A stretch of DNA of 10,661 nt from Dysgonomonas sp. (GCA_030151105.1 JASLEN010000080.1:1-10661); one strand, 5' to 3'; positions 1-7,136 are shown, numbered from the stretch's first letter. Notes: generated by a model not told the origin, from the letters alone. A program made the numbers and translations.

Positions 1-1919
1 ACAGATGAAAGCGAGGCCACAGCTCCCTTTGTATCTCGTCCATGCATTGGATTTGCACCTGGTGCAAATGGCATTCCATCTCGACGACCATCAGGAGTAT
101 TTCCAGTTTTCTTTCCATATACAACGTTAGATGTAATAGTCAAAACTGATTGAGTTGGAATTGCATTCTTATACATTTGACGTCTGCGAATTTTATTCAT
201 GAAAATCTCTACCACTTTCACGGCAAACTTATCAGTAGCATCTTCGTTGTTGCCAAAAGGTACATAATCACCTTCTAACACATAGTCTATAGCATCGCCA
301 TCTTCATCTCGCACTATACGTACCTTACCGTATTTAATGGCTGCAAATGAATCGGCAATGATAGATATTCCTGATACACCAAATGCTTGTGTTCGCACAA
401 TATCAACATCATGCAAAGCCATTTCTAGAGCTTCGTAAGAATATTTATCATGCATATAATGAATAATATTCAGAGCTTTAACATAAGTTTCGGCAACCCA
501 ATCTAGTGTGCGATCAAATTTTTCCCATACCTCATCAAACTCCAAATATTCACCCGATACTTTCTCAACCCAATGTTTAGGAAGAACTTGTTTCTTTGTC
601 TTTTCATCCTTTCCTCCATTAATAGTGTAAAGTAGCGCTTTAGGTAGATTGGCACGAGCTCCAAAAAATTGCATTTGTTGACCTATCTTCATTGGAGACA
701 CACAGCATGCAATTCCATAGTCGTCACCCAATTGTGGACGCATCAGATCATCATTTTCATATTGCAGCGATGAAGTGTCGATAGATACTTTTGCACAATA
801 TTTTTTCCAACTTTCCGGTAAACGTTCACTCCACAGAACAGTCAAATTAGGCTCGGGTGCTGGTCCTAAGTTATAGAGTGTATGCAACATACGATAACTA
901 TTCTTTGTAACCATTGATTTGCCTTGATTTGTCATTCCACCAATCGATTCTGTTACCCAAACAGGATCTCCTGAAAACAATTCGTTATACTCGTTGGTGC
1001 GCAAGAAACGTACAATACGGAGTTTCATCACAAAGTGATCTATTAACTCTTGTGCATCTACTTCAGTAAGTATTCCCGCTTTCAAGTCTCTCTCAATGTA
1101 GATATCTAAGAATGTAGTTACACGACCAAGGCTCATTGCAGCTCCATTCTGATCTTTGATAGCACCTAGATAACCAAAATAAGTCCACTGAATAGCTTCT
1201 TGGGCATTAGTAGCAGGTTGAGATATATCGCAGCCATAGCTTGCTGCCATTGTTTTCAAAGCATTGAGTGCTTCTATTTGCATCGTAAGTTCTTCTCGCA
1301 AGCGAATCAAATCGTCTGTCATTGTTACTGGATCGCACTCTTTGAAACGCTTTTTACGCTCTTCAATCAATCGATCAACACCATAGAGAGCCACCCGACG
1401 ATAATCACCAATAATACGTCCACGCCCATAAGCATCAGGTAGTCCAGTAAGCAATCCATTGCTACGTGCTCTACGAATGCTATCGGTGTATGCAGAAAAA
1501 ACTCCTTCGTTGTGAGTTTTGCGATATCTTGAGTATATTTTTGTTGTTATTGGATCAAGTTTGTAGCCATACTCTTCCAAGCTTTGCTCCACCATGCGTA
1601 ATCCACCATTTGGGAAGATTCCTCTTTTAAGAGGTTTGTCGGTTTGTACACCTACAATTTTCTCCAAATCTTTGTCAATGTAGCCTGCTTCATAAGCATC
1701 TATTTGCGAGGGTATTGCTGTTTCGGCATCATAAACCCCTTTTTCTTTTTCTACTTTGAACATTTCACTTAACTTCTCCCAAAGTTTCACAGTTGCAGGA
1801 GTTGCTTCCGTTAGAAAAGACTCATCACCAACATATTCAGTGTAGTTTTTGAGGATGAAATCATTAACGTTTATTTCATCTTTCCACTTGTTACCTAAAA
1901 AATCTCTATATGCTTCCAT
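1..1919 (-). CDS. pflB: Pyruvate formate-lyase (formate C-acetyltransferase), 3' end cut by window edge
   Basis: This glycyl-radical enzyme converts pyruvate and CoA to acetyl-CoA and formate in the cytoplasm of anaerobes. About 639 codons are visible on the minus strand from the ATG at 1919 to the window edge with no stop. The catalytic double cysteine lies in IACCVSPM (Cys405/Cys406, equivalent to Cys418/419 of E. coli PflB). It is followed by QMQFFGARAN, ALNIIHYMHDKYSYEA and PTQSVLTITSNVVYGKKTGN, all hallmark PFL segments and near-identical to the E. coli enzyme as I remember it. The visible part stops near GRDTKGAVASL, so roughly the last 110 residues, including the glycyl-radical loop, lie outside the window. 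An activating enzyme is needed and would be expected nearby, but none is visible. The start has no clear Shine-Dalgarno, as is usual in Bacteroidetes. A roughly 190-base leader and a cobalamin riboswitch lie upstream. Identity is firm; distinction from other glycyl-radical enzymes rests on the CC motif. Confidence 0.96.
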   Translation of the reverse strand, partial: MEAYRDFLGNKWKDEINVNDFILKNYTEYVGDESFLTEATPATVKLWEKLSEMFKVEKEKGVYDAETAIPSQIDAYEAGYIDKDLEKIVGVQTDKPLKRGIFPNGGLRMVEQSLEEYGYKLDPITTKIYSRYRKTHNEGVFSAYTDSIRRARSNGLLTGLPDAYGRGRIIGDYRRVALYGVDRLIEERKKRFKECDPVTMTDDLIRLREELTMQIEALNALKTMAASYGCDISQPATNAQEAIQWTYFGYLGAIKDQNGAAMSLGRVTTFLDIYIERDLKAGILTEVDAQELIDHFVMKLRIVRFLRTNEYNELFSGDPVWVTESIGGMTNQGKSMVTKNSYRMLHTLYNLGPAPEPNLTVLWSERLPESWKKYCAKVSIDTSSLQYENDDLMRPQLGDDYGIACCVSPMKIGQQMQFFGARANLPKALLYTINGGKDEKTKKQVLPKHWVEKVSGEYLEFDEVWEKFDRTLDWVAETYVKALNIIHYMHDKYSYEALEMALHDVDIVRTQAFGVSGISIIADSFAAIKYGKVRIVRDEDGDAIDYVLEGDYVPFGNNEDATDKFAVKVVEIFMNKIRRRQMYKNAIPTQSVLTITSNVVYGKKTGNTPDGRRDGMPFAPGANPMHGRDTKGAVASLSS

Positions 1920-2070
1920 ATGATAAATGTTTTTTGAAATTAATTTCTTTATCAATATAGTTTGCAGCTTTACAAACAGGAAGCACACCTCAATGATGAG
2001 ATGGAATAGACATATAACAAACAATGAATCTACTTTCAAATAGAATATTGAGTTCGCCAGATGTTCGATT

Positions 2071-2089
2071 GCTTTATTTCCCCGAAAGC
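2071..2089 (-). promoter_or_regulatory. Hairpin with G-rich loop, likely L13 kissing-loop partner of the pflB cobalamin riboswitch
   Basis: On the minus strand, 18 bases after the aptamer, GCTTT and AAAGC form a 5-bp stem with a loop that begins CGGGG. The loop CGGG is complementary to CCCG in the C-rich L5 region of the aptamer (in CAGACCCGCTGCTG). In cobalamin riboswitches a loop-loop contact between L5 and a hairpin directly downstream couples ligand binding to expression, so position and complementarity fit. I see no run of U after it, so it is not itself a classical terminator. From here to the pflB start about 150 bases show no further strong signal. Confidence 0.6.
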
Positions 2090-2107
2090 GTCAAACGTAT
2101 TTTATTC

Positions 2108-2288
2108 TTTTGGCAGGTCTTCTGACTTACTCTATCTCTGAGTATCCTTCCCATTCGTCATATTCGAACAGTGGTGTTGAGTATTGCTCAAAGATTTTGT
2201 TGTAGAGCTTACAGCAGCGGGTCTGTTTAGGATTTGCACCTAATTCCCTTTTCACCATTTTCTCAGAAATAAGAAAATGACACCAAAA
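2108..2288 (-). promoter_or_regulatory. Cobalamin (B12) riboswitch upstream of pflB
   Basis: Read on the minus strand, this 181-base leader segment has the ordered cobalamin-aptamer landmarks. P1 can form from TTTTGG and CCAAAA at the two ends. A P2 hairpin follows (CATTTTC with GAAAATG). Next come GGGAA, the B12-box core GGTGCAAATCC, a C-rich L5 with CTGTAAG, a variable region, and the 3' signature GTCAGAAGACCTGCC. A Bacteroidetes promoter sits just upstream and pflB is the only gene downstream. Such elements bind adenosyl- or other cobalamins and normally lower expression of the downstream gene. Assignment as an aptamer is secure from the conserved core. Ligand preference and the OFF direction are inferred from the family. 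Confidence 0.93.
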
Positions 2289-2294
2289 TCTTTC

Positions 2295-2325
2295 CAAAGT
2301 TAGCAACTTCCATGATAGCTCTCAA
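2295..2325 (-). promoter_or_regulatory. Bacteroidetes-type promoter for the pflB riboswitch transcript
   Basis: On the minus strand TAACTTTG (plus 2295-2302) matches the Bacteroidetes -7 box TAnnTTTG exactly. A TTG (plus 2323-2325) lies 20 bases upstream, in place for the -33 element. Transcription would begin a few bases before the P1 stem of the riboswitch, which is the expected spacing. Confidence 0.72.
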
Positions 2326-2372
2326 TTATTATATGTTAATTTTAGCCACAACAAAAGTTTATTGAAAAATGC

Positions 2373-2401
2373 TTGTTTATCTCAGTCTTTTTATACCTTT
2401 G
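2373..2401 (+). promoter_or_regulatory. Bacteroidetes-type promoter for the 4hbD-sucD riboswitch transcript
   Basis: TACCTTTG at 2394-2401 is an exact TAnnTTTG -7 box, with TTG at 2373-2375 spaced 18 bases upstream. It points away from the pflB promoter, so the two form a divergent pair about 70 bases apart. Initiation around 2406 would start the transcript at or just inside P1 of the plus-strand aptamer. Confidence 0.7.
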
Positions 2402-2404
2402 TGG

Positions 2405-2581
2405 CATCATGGTGATTCAACCTCTTTTCGGAGGAAGAATTGAAAAGGGAATCTAGTTTAAGTCTAGAACTGTCCCCTCAGCTGTAAGTTCCGAAAATGG
2501 AATTTTGCACTCAAAAAGTCACTATTTCTTTAGAAATGGGAAGACTGCAAAATTTGGAACAAGTCAGAAGACCTGCCACGA
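2405..2581 (+). promoter_or_regulatory. Cobalamin (B12) riboswitch upstream of 4hbD-sucD
   Basis: The plus strand shows the cobalamin-aptamer order. GGTG is followed by a CCTC/GAGG hairpin. GAAAAGGGAA is followed by a P4 hairpin in which CTAG and CTAG replace the usual CCGG and CCGG around TTTAAGT. A C-rich L5 (CCCC, 2474-2477) precedes CTGTAAG, and the 3' signature GTCAGAAGACCTGCC ends near 2577. P1 can be TCATGG with CCACGA (one mismatch), or GTGGCA (from 2401) with TGCCAC. Its B12 box departs from the usual GGTGnAAnTCC core but keeps the pairing, so it reads as a covarying variant. The pflB-side aptamer differs in its helices, so this is not a recent duplication. Repression by B12 is the family norm; it is inferred here. 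Confidence 0.88.
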
Positions 2582-2594
2582 TAGTCATTTTCTT

Positions 2595-2616
2595 ATATTT
2601 CGGGGTCGAGAAATAT
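2595..2616 (+). promoter_or_regulatory. Hairpin with GGGG loop, likely L13 kissing-loop partner of the 4hbD riboswitch
   Basis: ATATTTC (2595-2601) and GAAATAT (2610-2616) form a perfect 7-bp stem with loop GGGGTCGA, starting 14 bases after the aptamer. The loop GGGG is complementary to the CCCC of L5 at 2474-2477. The same arrangement, with a different stem, occurs after the opposite-strand aptamer. Stems that differ while the CGGGG motif is kept support a functional loop-loop contact rather than chance. Confidence 0.66.
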
Positions 2617-2860
2617 CTGAAGTGCATATTTTTTCACAGTTATTCTGAATACAATTTGTATTCAAACCAGTATGGGCTAAGTGCAAATTATTTTTGCACG
2701 CTTAATGGTGTTTTGGCTTAAAGTCTAAACATTTTTGTGGTGCAGTTTACCTTTTCTGGGGTAATGTATCACCCTACGAGATGTGTTATTTTTAACACAT
2801 AGATTCGTATGCTCATAAAATAACTGAGGTTAGAAAACGTAAAATTATAATATACGAAGT
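2617..2860 (+). other. Long 4hbD leader between riboswitch and start codon, no gene
   Basis: About 244 bases separate the kissing-loop hairpin from the 4hbD ATG. Inverted repeats are visible: GTGCAAA with TTTGCAC at 2681-2699, GGGT with ACCC near 2759-2774, and the perfect repeat at 2781-2800. None is followed by a U-run, so no canonical intrinsic terminator is seen. I found no second TAnnTTTG promoter with a properly spaced -33 element and no convincing small gene. How the aptamer controls a start codon this far away is not evident. Confidence 0.6.
2781..2800. repeat. Perfect 8-bp inverted repeat, possible operator or leader hairpin
   Basis: ATGTGTTA (2781-2788) and TAACACAT (2793-2800) are perfect inverted copies separated by TTTT, about 60 bases before the 4hbD start. 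In DNA this looks like a site for a dimeric regulator; the TGTG...CACA spacing recalls CRP/FNR-type sites without matching a consensus I can name. In RNA it would be an AU-rich hairpin. The symmetry is certain; the role is unknown. Confidence 0.5.
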
Positions 2861-3976
2861 ATGCAGTTATTTAAGTTACAGACTAAGATTCATGAATTCA
2901 GCAATTTCTCTGACTTTGCAAAAGAATTTGATCTAGGCAAAAATGATCTCGTTATCACGAACGAGTTCCTATTTACTCCTTTCATGGCACCTCTCAACCT
3001 TTCGTGCCACTTCATTATGCAAGAAAAATATGGATTGGGAGAGCCATCTGACGAAATGATGAACCAAATTTTAGCAGATGTCAAGAATGTTGATTACAAA
3101 CGTATTGTTGCAATAGGTGGTGGAACAGTAATTGATATTTCCAAACTATTTGTTTTGAAGGATTTGACCAATGTGGTAGATGCTTTTGAACGAAAGATTC
3201 CCATTGTAAAAGACAAACAACTCATTATCATACCCACTACATGTGGCACAGGTAGCGAAGTGACAAATATTTCTATTGCAGAACTGAAATCAAGACAGAC
3301 GAAAATGGGCTTGGCAGACGATGCTCTATTGGCAGACGATGCAGTTATGATTCCTGAATTGCTCAAAGGTTTGCCTTTCAAATTCTATGCAGCTAGTGCA
3401 ATTGATGCTCTCATTCATGCTGTGGAGGCGTACGTGTCGCCTAAAGCAAATCCATATACTCAGCTATTTAGCAAAGAAGCTATAAAATTAGCTGTTGAAG
3501 TATTTAAGAATATTGCCGAAAAGGGAGAAGATTATCGCTTCGAAAAATTGAGAGAAATGCTCATTGCAAGTAACTATGCAGGCATAGCTTTTGGTAATGC
3601 GGGAGTAGGTGCAGTGCATGCTCTGTCGTATCCTCTTGGTGGAACATATGATGTGCCACACGGGGAGGCAAACTACCAATTCTTTACAAAAGTATTTAAA
3701 GTCTATCAAGAGAAAAAGCCTAATGGTAGTATCATAGAGCTCAACCAGATATTAGCCGAAAGCTTAGGTGTATCTACTCAATGGGTGTATGAGGAACTCG
3801 ATCGTGTGCTAGGTAAAATGCTATCTAAGAAACCTTTGAGAGAATATGGGATGAAAGATACTGATATCGACATCTTTACTAAAAACGTAATTCAGTCACA
3901 ACAACGTCTCCTTACCAACAACTATACGCCTTTTGCCAAGGAAGATATCAGAGCAATATTCAAAGAATTATACTAA
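2861..3976 (+). CDS. 4hbD: 4-hydroxybutyrate dehydrogenase (iron-containing alcohol dehydrogenase family)
   Basis: This NAD-dependent enzyme interconverts succinic semialdehyde and 4-hydroxybutyrate, in the succinyl-CoA to butyrate branch. It is 371 residues long, the same length as the Clostridium kluyveri enzyme as I remember it. Several stretches agree: KYGLGEPSDEM (57-67), IGGGTVIDI for nucleotide binding (85-93), IPTTCGTGSEVTN (124-136) and SNYAGIAFGNAGVGAVHALSYP (237-258). The metal ligands expected for the family are present: Asp182 and His186 in DALIHAVEAYVSP, His253 in AVHALSYP and His267 in VPHGEAN. The C-terminal KKPLREYGMKD segment is also typical. It is the first gene of an operon, with sucD starting 12 bases after its stop, and lies behind a cobalamin riboswitch. 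No strong Shine-Dalgarno precedes the ATG. A generic alcohol dehydrogenase is less likely given the sucD partner. The 4-hydroxybutyrate CoA-transferase and dehydratase needed to go further are not in the window. Confidence 0.94.
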   Translation: MQLFKLQTKIHEFSNFSDFAKEFDLGKNDLVITNEFLFTPFMAPLNLSCHFIMQEKYGLGEPSDEMMNQILADVKNVDYKRIVAIGGGTVIDISKLFVLKDLTNVVDAFERKIPIVKDKQLIIIPTTCGTGSEVTNISIAELKSRQTKMGLADDALLADDAVMIPELLKGLPFKFYAASAIDALIHAVEAYVSPKANPYTQLFSKEAIKLAVEVFKNIAEKGEDYRFEKLREMLIASNYAGIAFGNAGVGAVHALSYPLGGTYDVPHGEANYQFFTKVFKVYQEKKPNGSIIELNQILAESLGVSTQWVYEELDRVLGKMLSKKPLREYGMKDTDIDIFTKNVIQSQQRLLTNNYTPFAKEDIRAIFKELY

Positions 3977-3988
3977 ACTAAATATACA

Positions 3989-5344
3989 ATGGAAATAAAA
4001 GAAATGGTGGCTGCTGCTCGCAAAGCTCAAGTCATTTACAACGAACACTTCGATCAAGAAAAAGCTGATTTAGTAACTAAACTGACAGCTAAAGTTATGT
4101 ATGACAATGCAGATGAGCTAGCAAGACTAGGACATACAGAAACTGAAATGGGTAATTTTGAAGACAAAAAAGCGAAAGTGCTAGGCAAGTCTAAAGGTTT
4201 GTGGAATGATCTAAGAGGCAAAAAATCGATGGGTATAATTGGTATTGATGAAAGAACCAACCTGATTGAGATAGCTAAGCCGATAGGAGTAGTTGCCGCT
4301 ATCATCCCTATGACAAACCCAGTGGTGACTGTGATGTCAAAGGTGATGTTTGCCTTAAAAACAAAGAATGCAATCATTATTTCTCCCCATCCTAAGGCTA
4401 AAGAAACATGTATTTATACAGTGAAATTGATTAAAGAGGTGACAGCACCATACGGTGTTCCTTCTGATTTGATTCAAATTATAGAGAATCCAACTATCGA
4501 GAAAACACAACAGCTGATGCAAGCTTGCGATGTAACAGTGGCTACAGGCGGTATGCCAATGGTTAAGTCTGCATACTCTTCGGGAAAACCTTCGTTTGGA
4601 GTGGGTGCAGGAAACGTGCAAGTTATTTTGGATAGACATATAGACATTGACGATGCTGCACAGAAAGTGATCGCTGGTCGTAGTTTCGACAATGGTATAA
4701 TCTGTTCAGGCGAGCAAAGCATCATTTATCCTGAGGAGGAAAAAGGCAAAGTATTCGAAGCTTTCAAAGCAAATGGTGCATATTTTGTTCCAGAGGCAGA
4801 CCGTCAAAAGCTAGTTAATACGCTATTTATTGATGGTGCTATCAATCGTGACATTGTAGGACAAAGTGTTTCTGTAATAGCCGACAAAGCAGGAATAAAT
4901 GTTCCAAAGGATATCAAAGTCATCATTGTGGAAGCAAATGGATATGGTGCAGAAGACATTGTATCAAAAGAGAAAATGTGTCCTGTGCTTGCAGCATTTC
5001 CGTACACCTATTTTGAGGAGGCTATTACCATCGCCAAAACTAATTTGAACCTCGAAGGCAGTGGACACACAGCAGCTATTCATTCCAACAATCAGGCAAA
5101 TATAATAAAGGCAGGAAGCGAACTCTCGGTATCTCGCCTCATAGTTAATGCTCCAAGTGCTACCACCGCTGGAGGATCCATTCAGAATGGATTAGCAGTA
5201 ACCAATACTCTAGGGTGTGGTAGCTGGGGTAATAACTCTATTTCAGAAAATTTCACTTACAAGCACTTACTTAATATTACACGTATAGCTCCTCTTGCTA
5301 AACAAATCCGTATTCCATCGGATGAGGAGATCTGGCAATCGTAG
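3989..5344 (+). CDS. sucD: CoA-acylating succinate-semialdehyde dehydrogenase
   Basis: SucD reduces succinyl-CoA to succinic semialdehyde with NAD(P)H, releasing CoA; 4HbD then reduces the semialdehyde. The 451-residue protein is the length of P. gingivalis SucD and agrees with it over long stretches as I recall it. Visible motifs are AKPIGVVAAIIPMTNP (residues 96-111), TGGMPMVKSAYSSGKP (186-201), FGVGAGNVQVI (203-213) and the catalytic cysteine Cys239 in DNGIICSGEQSI. Near the C-terminus are SGHTAAIHSNN, VNAPSATTAGG and GCGSWGNNSISEN, typical of acylating aldehyde dehydrogenases of the EutE/AdhE/SucD group. It lacks the 4-hydroxybutyrate dehydrogenase domain, which is the separate upstream gene. 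It ends with two stop codons in a row (TAG TAG), and a strong hairpin terminator follows within 35 bases. It should share B12 control with 4hbD. An EutE-like acetaldehyde dehydrogenase is the alternative, less likely in this context. Confidence 0.95.
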   Translation: MEIKEMVAAARKAQVIYNEHFDQEKADLVTKLTAKVMYDNADELARLGHTETEMGNFEDKKAKVLGKSKGLWNDLRGKKSMGIIGIDERTNLIEIAKPIGVVAAIIPMTNPVVTVMSKVMFALKTKNAIIISPHPKAKETCIYTVKLIKEVTAPYGVPSDLIQIIENPTIEKTQQLMQACDVTVATGGMPMVKSAYSSGKPSFGVGAGNVQVILDRHIDIDDAAQKVIAGRSFDNGIICSGEQSIIYPEEEKGKVFEAFKANGAYFVPEADRQKLVNTLFIDGAINRDIVGQSVSVIADKAGINVPKDIKVIIVEANGYGAEDIVSKEKMCPVLAAFPYTYFEEAITIAKTNLNLEGSGHTAAIHSNNQANIIKAGSELSVSRLIVNAPSATTAGGSIQNGLAVTNTLGCGSWGNNSISENFTYKHLLNITRIAPLAKQIRIPSDEEIWQS

Positions 5345-5375
5345 TAGGATAAGATTGTTTTTTATACATGTAGAT

Positions 5376-5420
5376 ATTCCAACCCCGAGTTTCAGGCCAT
5401 GTCTTGGGGTTGGAATTTTA
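5376..5420 (+). terminator. Intrinsic terminator after sucD
   Basis: ATTCCAACCCC (5376-5386) pairs perfectly with GGGGTTGGAAT (5406-5416) over 11 bp with a 19-base loop, followed by TTTAAT. It closes the 4hbD-sucD unit. The U-run is short, so some read-through to the transporter gene at 5463 is possible. A second tiny hairpin (CCCT with AGGG, 5437-5447) followed by six T lies just before that gene. No clear TAnnTTTG promoter is visible in between. Confidence 0.85.
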
Positions 5421-5462
5421 ATAAGTAAACCTTAAACCCTAAAAGGGATTTTTTAATCGAAA

Positions 5463-7136
5463 ATGAACTGGATAGAAAAATTATTATTTGAAGATAGTGT
5501 TGCACATAGCGTATTAGTTTTTGCATTCGTAATAGCTTGTGGTATTCTGCTTGGAAAACTCAAAATAAAGGGAATATCACTAGGGATAACCTTTGTCCTA
5601 TTTGTGGGAATAATTGTTAGCCATTTTGGTTTCGAGATAAACCATGATGTCTTACACTTTATGAAAGACTTTGGGCTCATCCTTTTTGTCTATGCCATAG
5701 GTTTGCAGGTAGGTCCTGGATTTCTCGCCTCATTCAAAAAGGGAGGACTACAGCTAAACATGTTAGCGGCAAGCATTGTCATTATAGGTATATTAGTAAC
5801 ACTTGCTATTCATTTTGTGACAGGTACGTCAATGATTACGATGGTGGGAATCATGTCGGGTGCTGTAACAAATACACCAGGACTAGGTGCGGCTCAGGAA
5901 ACTTTTTTTGATGCTACAGGAACTTCTGATCCTACTATTGCAATGGGTTATGCTGTAGCTTATCCTTTTGCTGTGATAGGCATAATCATGTCTATGATTT
6001 TGATGAGATATATTCTTCGTGTTGACTTGAAGAAGGAATCAGACAATCTCAAGAATCAAACAAATGAGACTTGTGCAATTGAACTTCTCAGCCTAGAGGT
6101 TAGCAATGAGTCTGTGGTTGGATTAAACATACGGGAAATAGCATCAAGACTTAATGGTTACAAATTTATAGTATCTAGAGTCTTACATCATCAAAATGAG
6201 CAAATTCAAATCGCTTGCTCTAAAATAGTATTAAACAAAGGAGACAAAATCTATGTGGTCACAACCAAGAAGGACGCAGATGTTGTAGCCTCCTTTGTGG
6301 GCAATAGATTAGAGATGACAAAAGACGACTGGAATGTTTTAGATAAACAATTGGTCGTGAAACGAATTTTGGTTACACGATCTAAAGTCAACGGAAAATC
6401 GATTCAAGAATTAAGTCTCCGAGATAATTTTGGAGTCAATATCACTCGCATCAATAGATCGGGAGTAGAACTTATAGCTGAACCTAACCTAAAACTTCAG
6501 TTTGGAGATAGGCTAACAATTGTTGGTGATGCTCCAGCAATAGAAAATGTGGAAAAAACTTTAGGAAATCAATTGAGGATATTGAATGAGCCTATGCTGA
6601 TTCCCATTTTTATAGGAATATTGCTAGGTGTTGTTTTAGGAAGTATTCCTATTCCTTTGCCAGGAGTGCCTCAGCCGTTAAAATTAGGTCTGTCAAGTGG
6701 ACCACTTATTGTTGCCATTGTGATGAGTATCATAGGTGCAAAATATCGCCTTGTGACTTACACAACTTTGAGTGCCAATCTGATGCTCAAAGAAATTGGA
6801 ATTTGCATCTTTCTTGCCTGTGTGGGCTTAGGTGCTGGAGGAGGTTTTGTAGATACTATTGTCAGTGGTGGTGGCATCGATTGGATTAGCTATGGTATAG
6901 TTATTACTGTTGTGCCAATTCTCTTAGTTGGTATCGTTGGAAAACTTATTTTCAAAATCAATTACTATACACTTATGGGACTCATTTCAGGTGGAATGAC
7001 CGACCCTCCTGCATTAGCCTACGCTGACTCATTGGCAGATAATAATGCTTCGGCAGTTAGTTATGCTACTGTTTTTCCTCTCACTACTTTCTTGAGGGTA
7101 TTAGGAGCACAATTGTTGATCTTGTTGTCGTTGTAA
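5463..7136 (+). CDS. AspT/YidE-family transporter with two TrkA-C (RCK_C) domains
   Basis: This is an inner-membrane carrier of the aspartate:alanine exchanger family, 557 residues. It has the family's duplicated layout: an N-terminal membrane half (about 15-185), two soluble RCK_C-like domains (about 203-285 and 292-372), and a C-terminal membrane half (about 378-557). The paired family signatures are visible, SGAVTNTPGLGAAQE (132-146) in the first half and SGGMTDPPALAYADS (509-523) in the second. Each is followed by a YA(V/T)xxP helix (AYPFAV; ATVFPL). Characterised relatives include Tetragenococcus AspT (aspartate/alanine exchange) and the SucE succinate exporter of Corynebacterium glutamicum. 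Placement after sucD makes a dicarboxylate or related fermentation acid a reasonable guess, but the substrate cannot be read from the sequence. A purine-rich AAAAGGGA about 16 bases before the ATG is the only ribosome-site candidate. A strong terminator separates it from sucD, so it may be transcribed separately. Confidence 0.88.
   Translation: MNWIEKLLFEDSVAHSVLVFAFVIACGILLGKLKIKGISLGITFVLFVGIIVSHFGFEINHDVLHFMKDFGLILFVYAIGLQVGPGFLASFKKGGLQLNMLAASIVIIGILVTLAIHFVTGTSMITMVGIMSGAVTNTPGLGAAQETFFDATGTSDPTIAMGYAVAYPFAVIGIIMSMILMRYILRVDLKKESDNLKNQTNETCAIELLSLEVSNESVVGLNIREIASRLNGYKFIVSRVLHHQNEQIQIACSKIVLNKGDKIYVVTTKKDADVVASFVGNRLEMTKDDWNVLDKQLVVKRILVTRSKVNGKSIQELSLRDNFGVNITRINRSGVELIAEPNLKLQFGDRLTIVGDAPAIENVEKTLGNQLRILNEPMLIPIFIGILLGVVLGSIPIPLPGVPQPLKLGLSSGPLIVAIVMSIIGAKYRLVTYTTLSANLMLKEIGICIFLACVGLGAGGGFVDTIVSGGGIDWISYGIVITVVPILLVGIVGKLIFKINYYTLMGLISGGMTDPPALAYADSLADNNASAVSYATVFPLTTFLRVLGAQLLILLSL

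Noticed and set aside
1200..1442. 80-codon plus-strand ORF
   Set aside because: It lies wholly antisense to the conserved pflB coding sequence and has a composition typical of a shadow frame.
2681..2699. Hairpin GTGCAAA/TTTGCAC as a terminator in the 4hbD leader
   Set aside because: The T-run is inside the hairpin rather than after it, so it lacks the layout of an intrinsic terminator.
2497..2721. 74-codon plus-strand ORF in the leader
   Set aside because: It begins inside the cobalamin aptamer and runs through its conserved 3' core and the kissing hairpin; the protein has no family resemblance and the RNA structure explains the sequence.
2890..5680. Several minus-strand ORFs of 64-107 codons opposite 4hbD, sucD and the transporter start
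   Set aside because: All are antisense to strongly conserved genes, overlap each other and show no recognisable domains.
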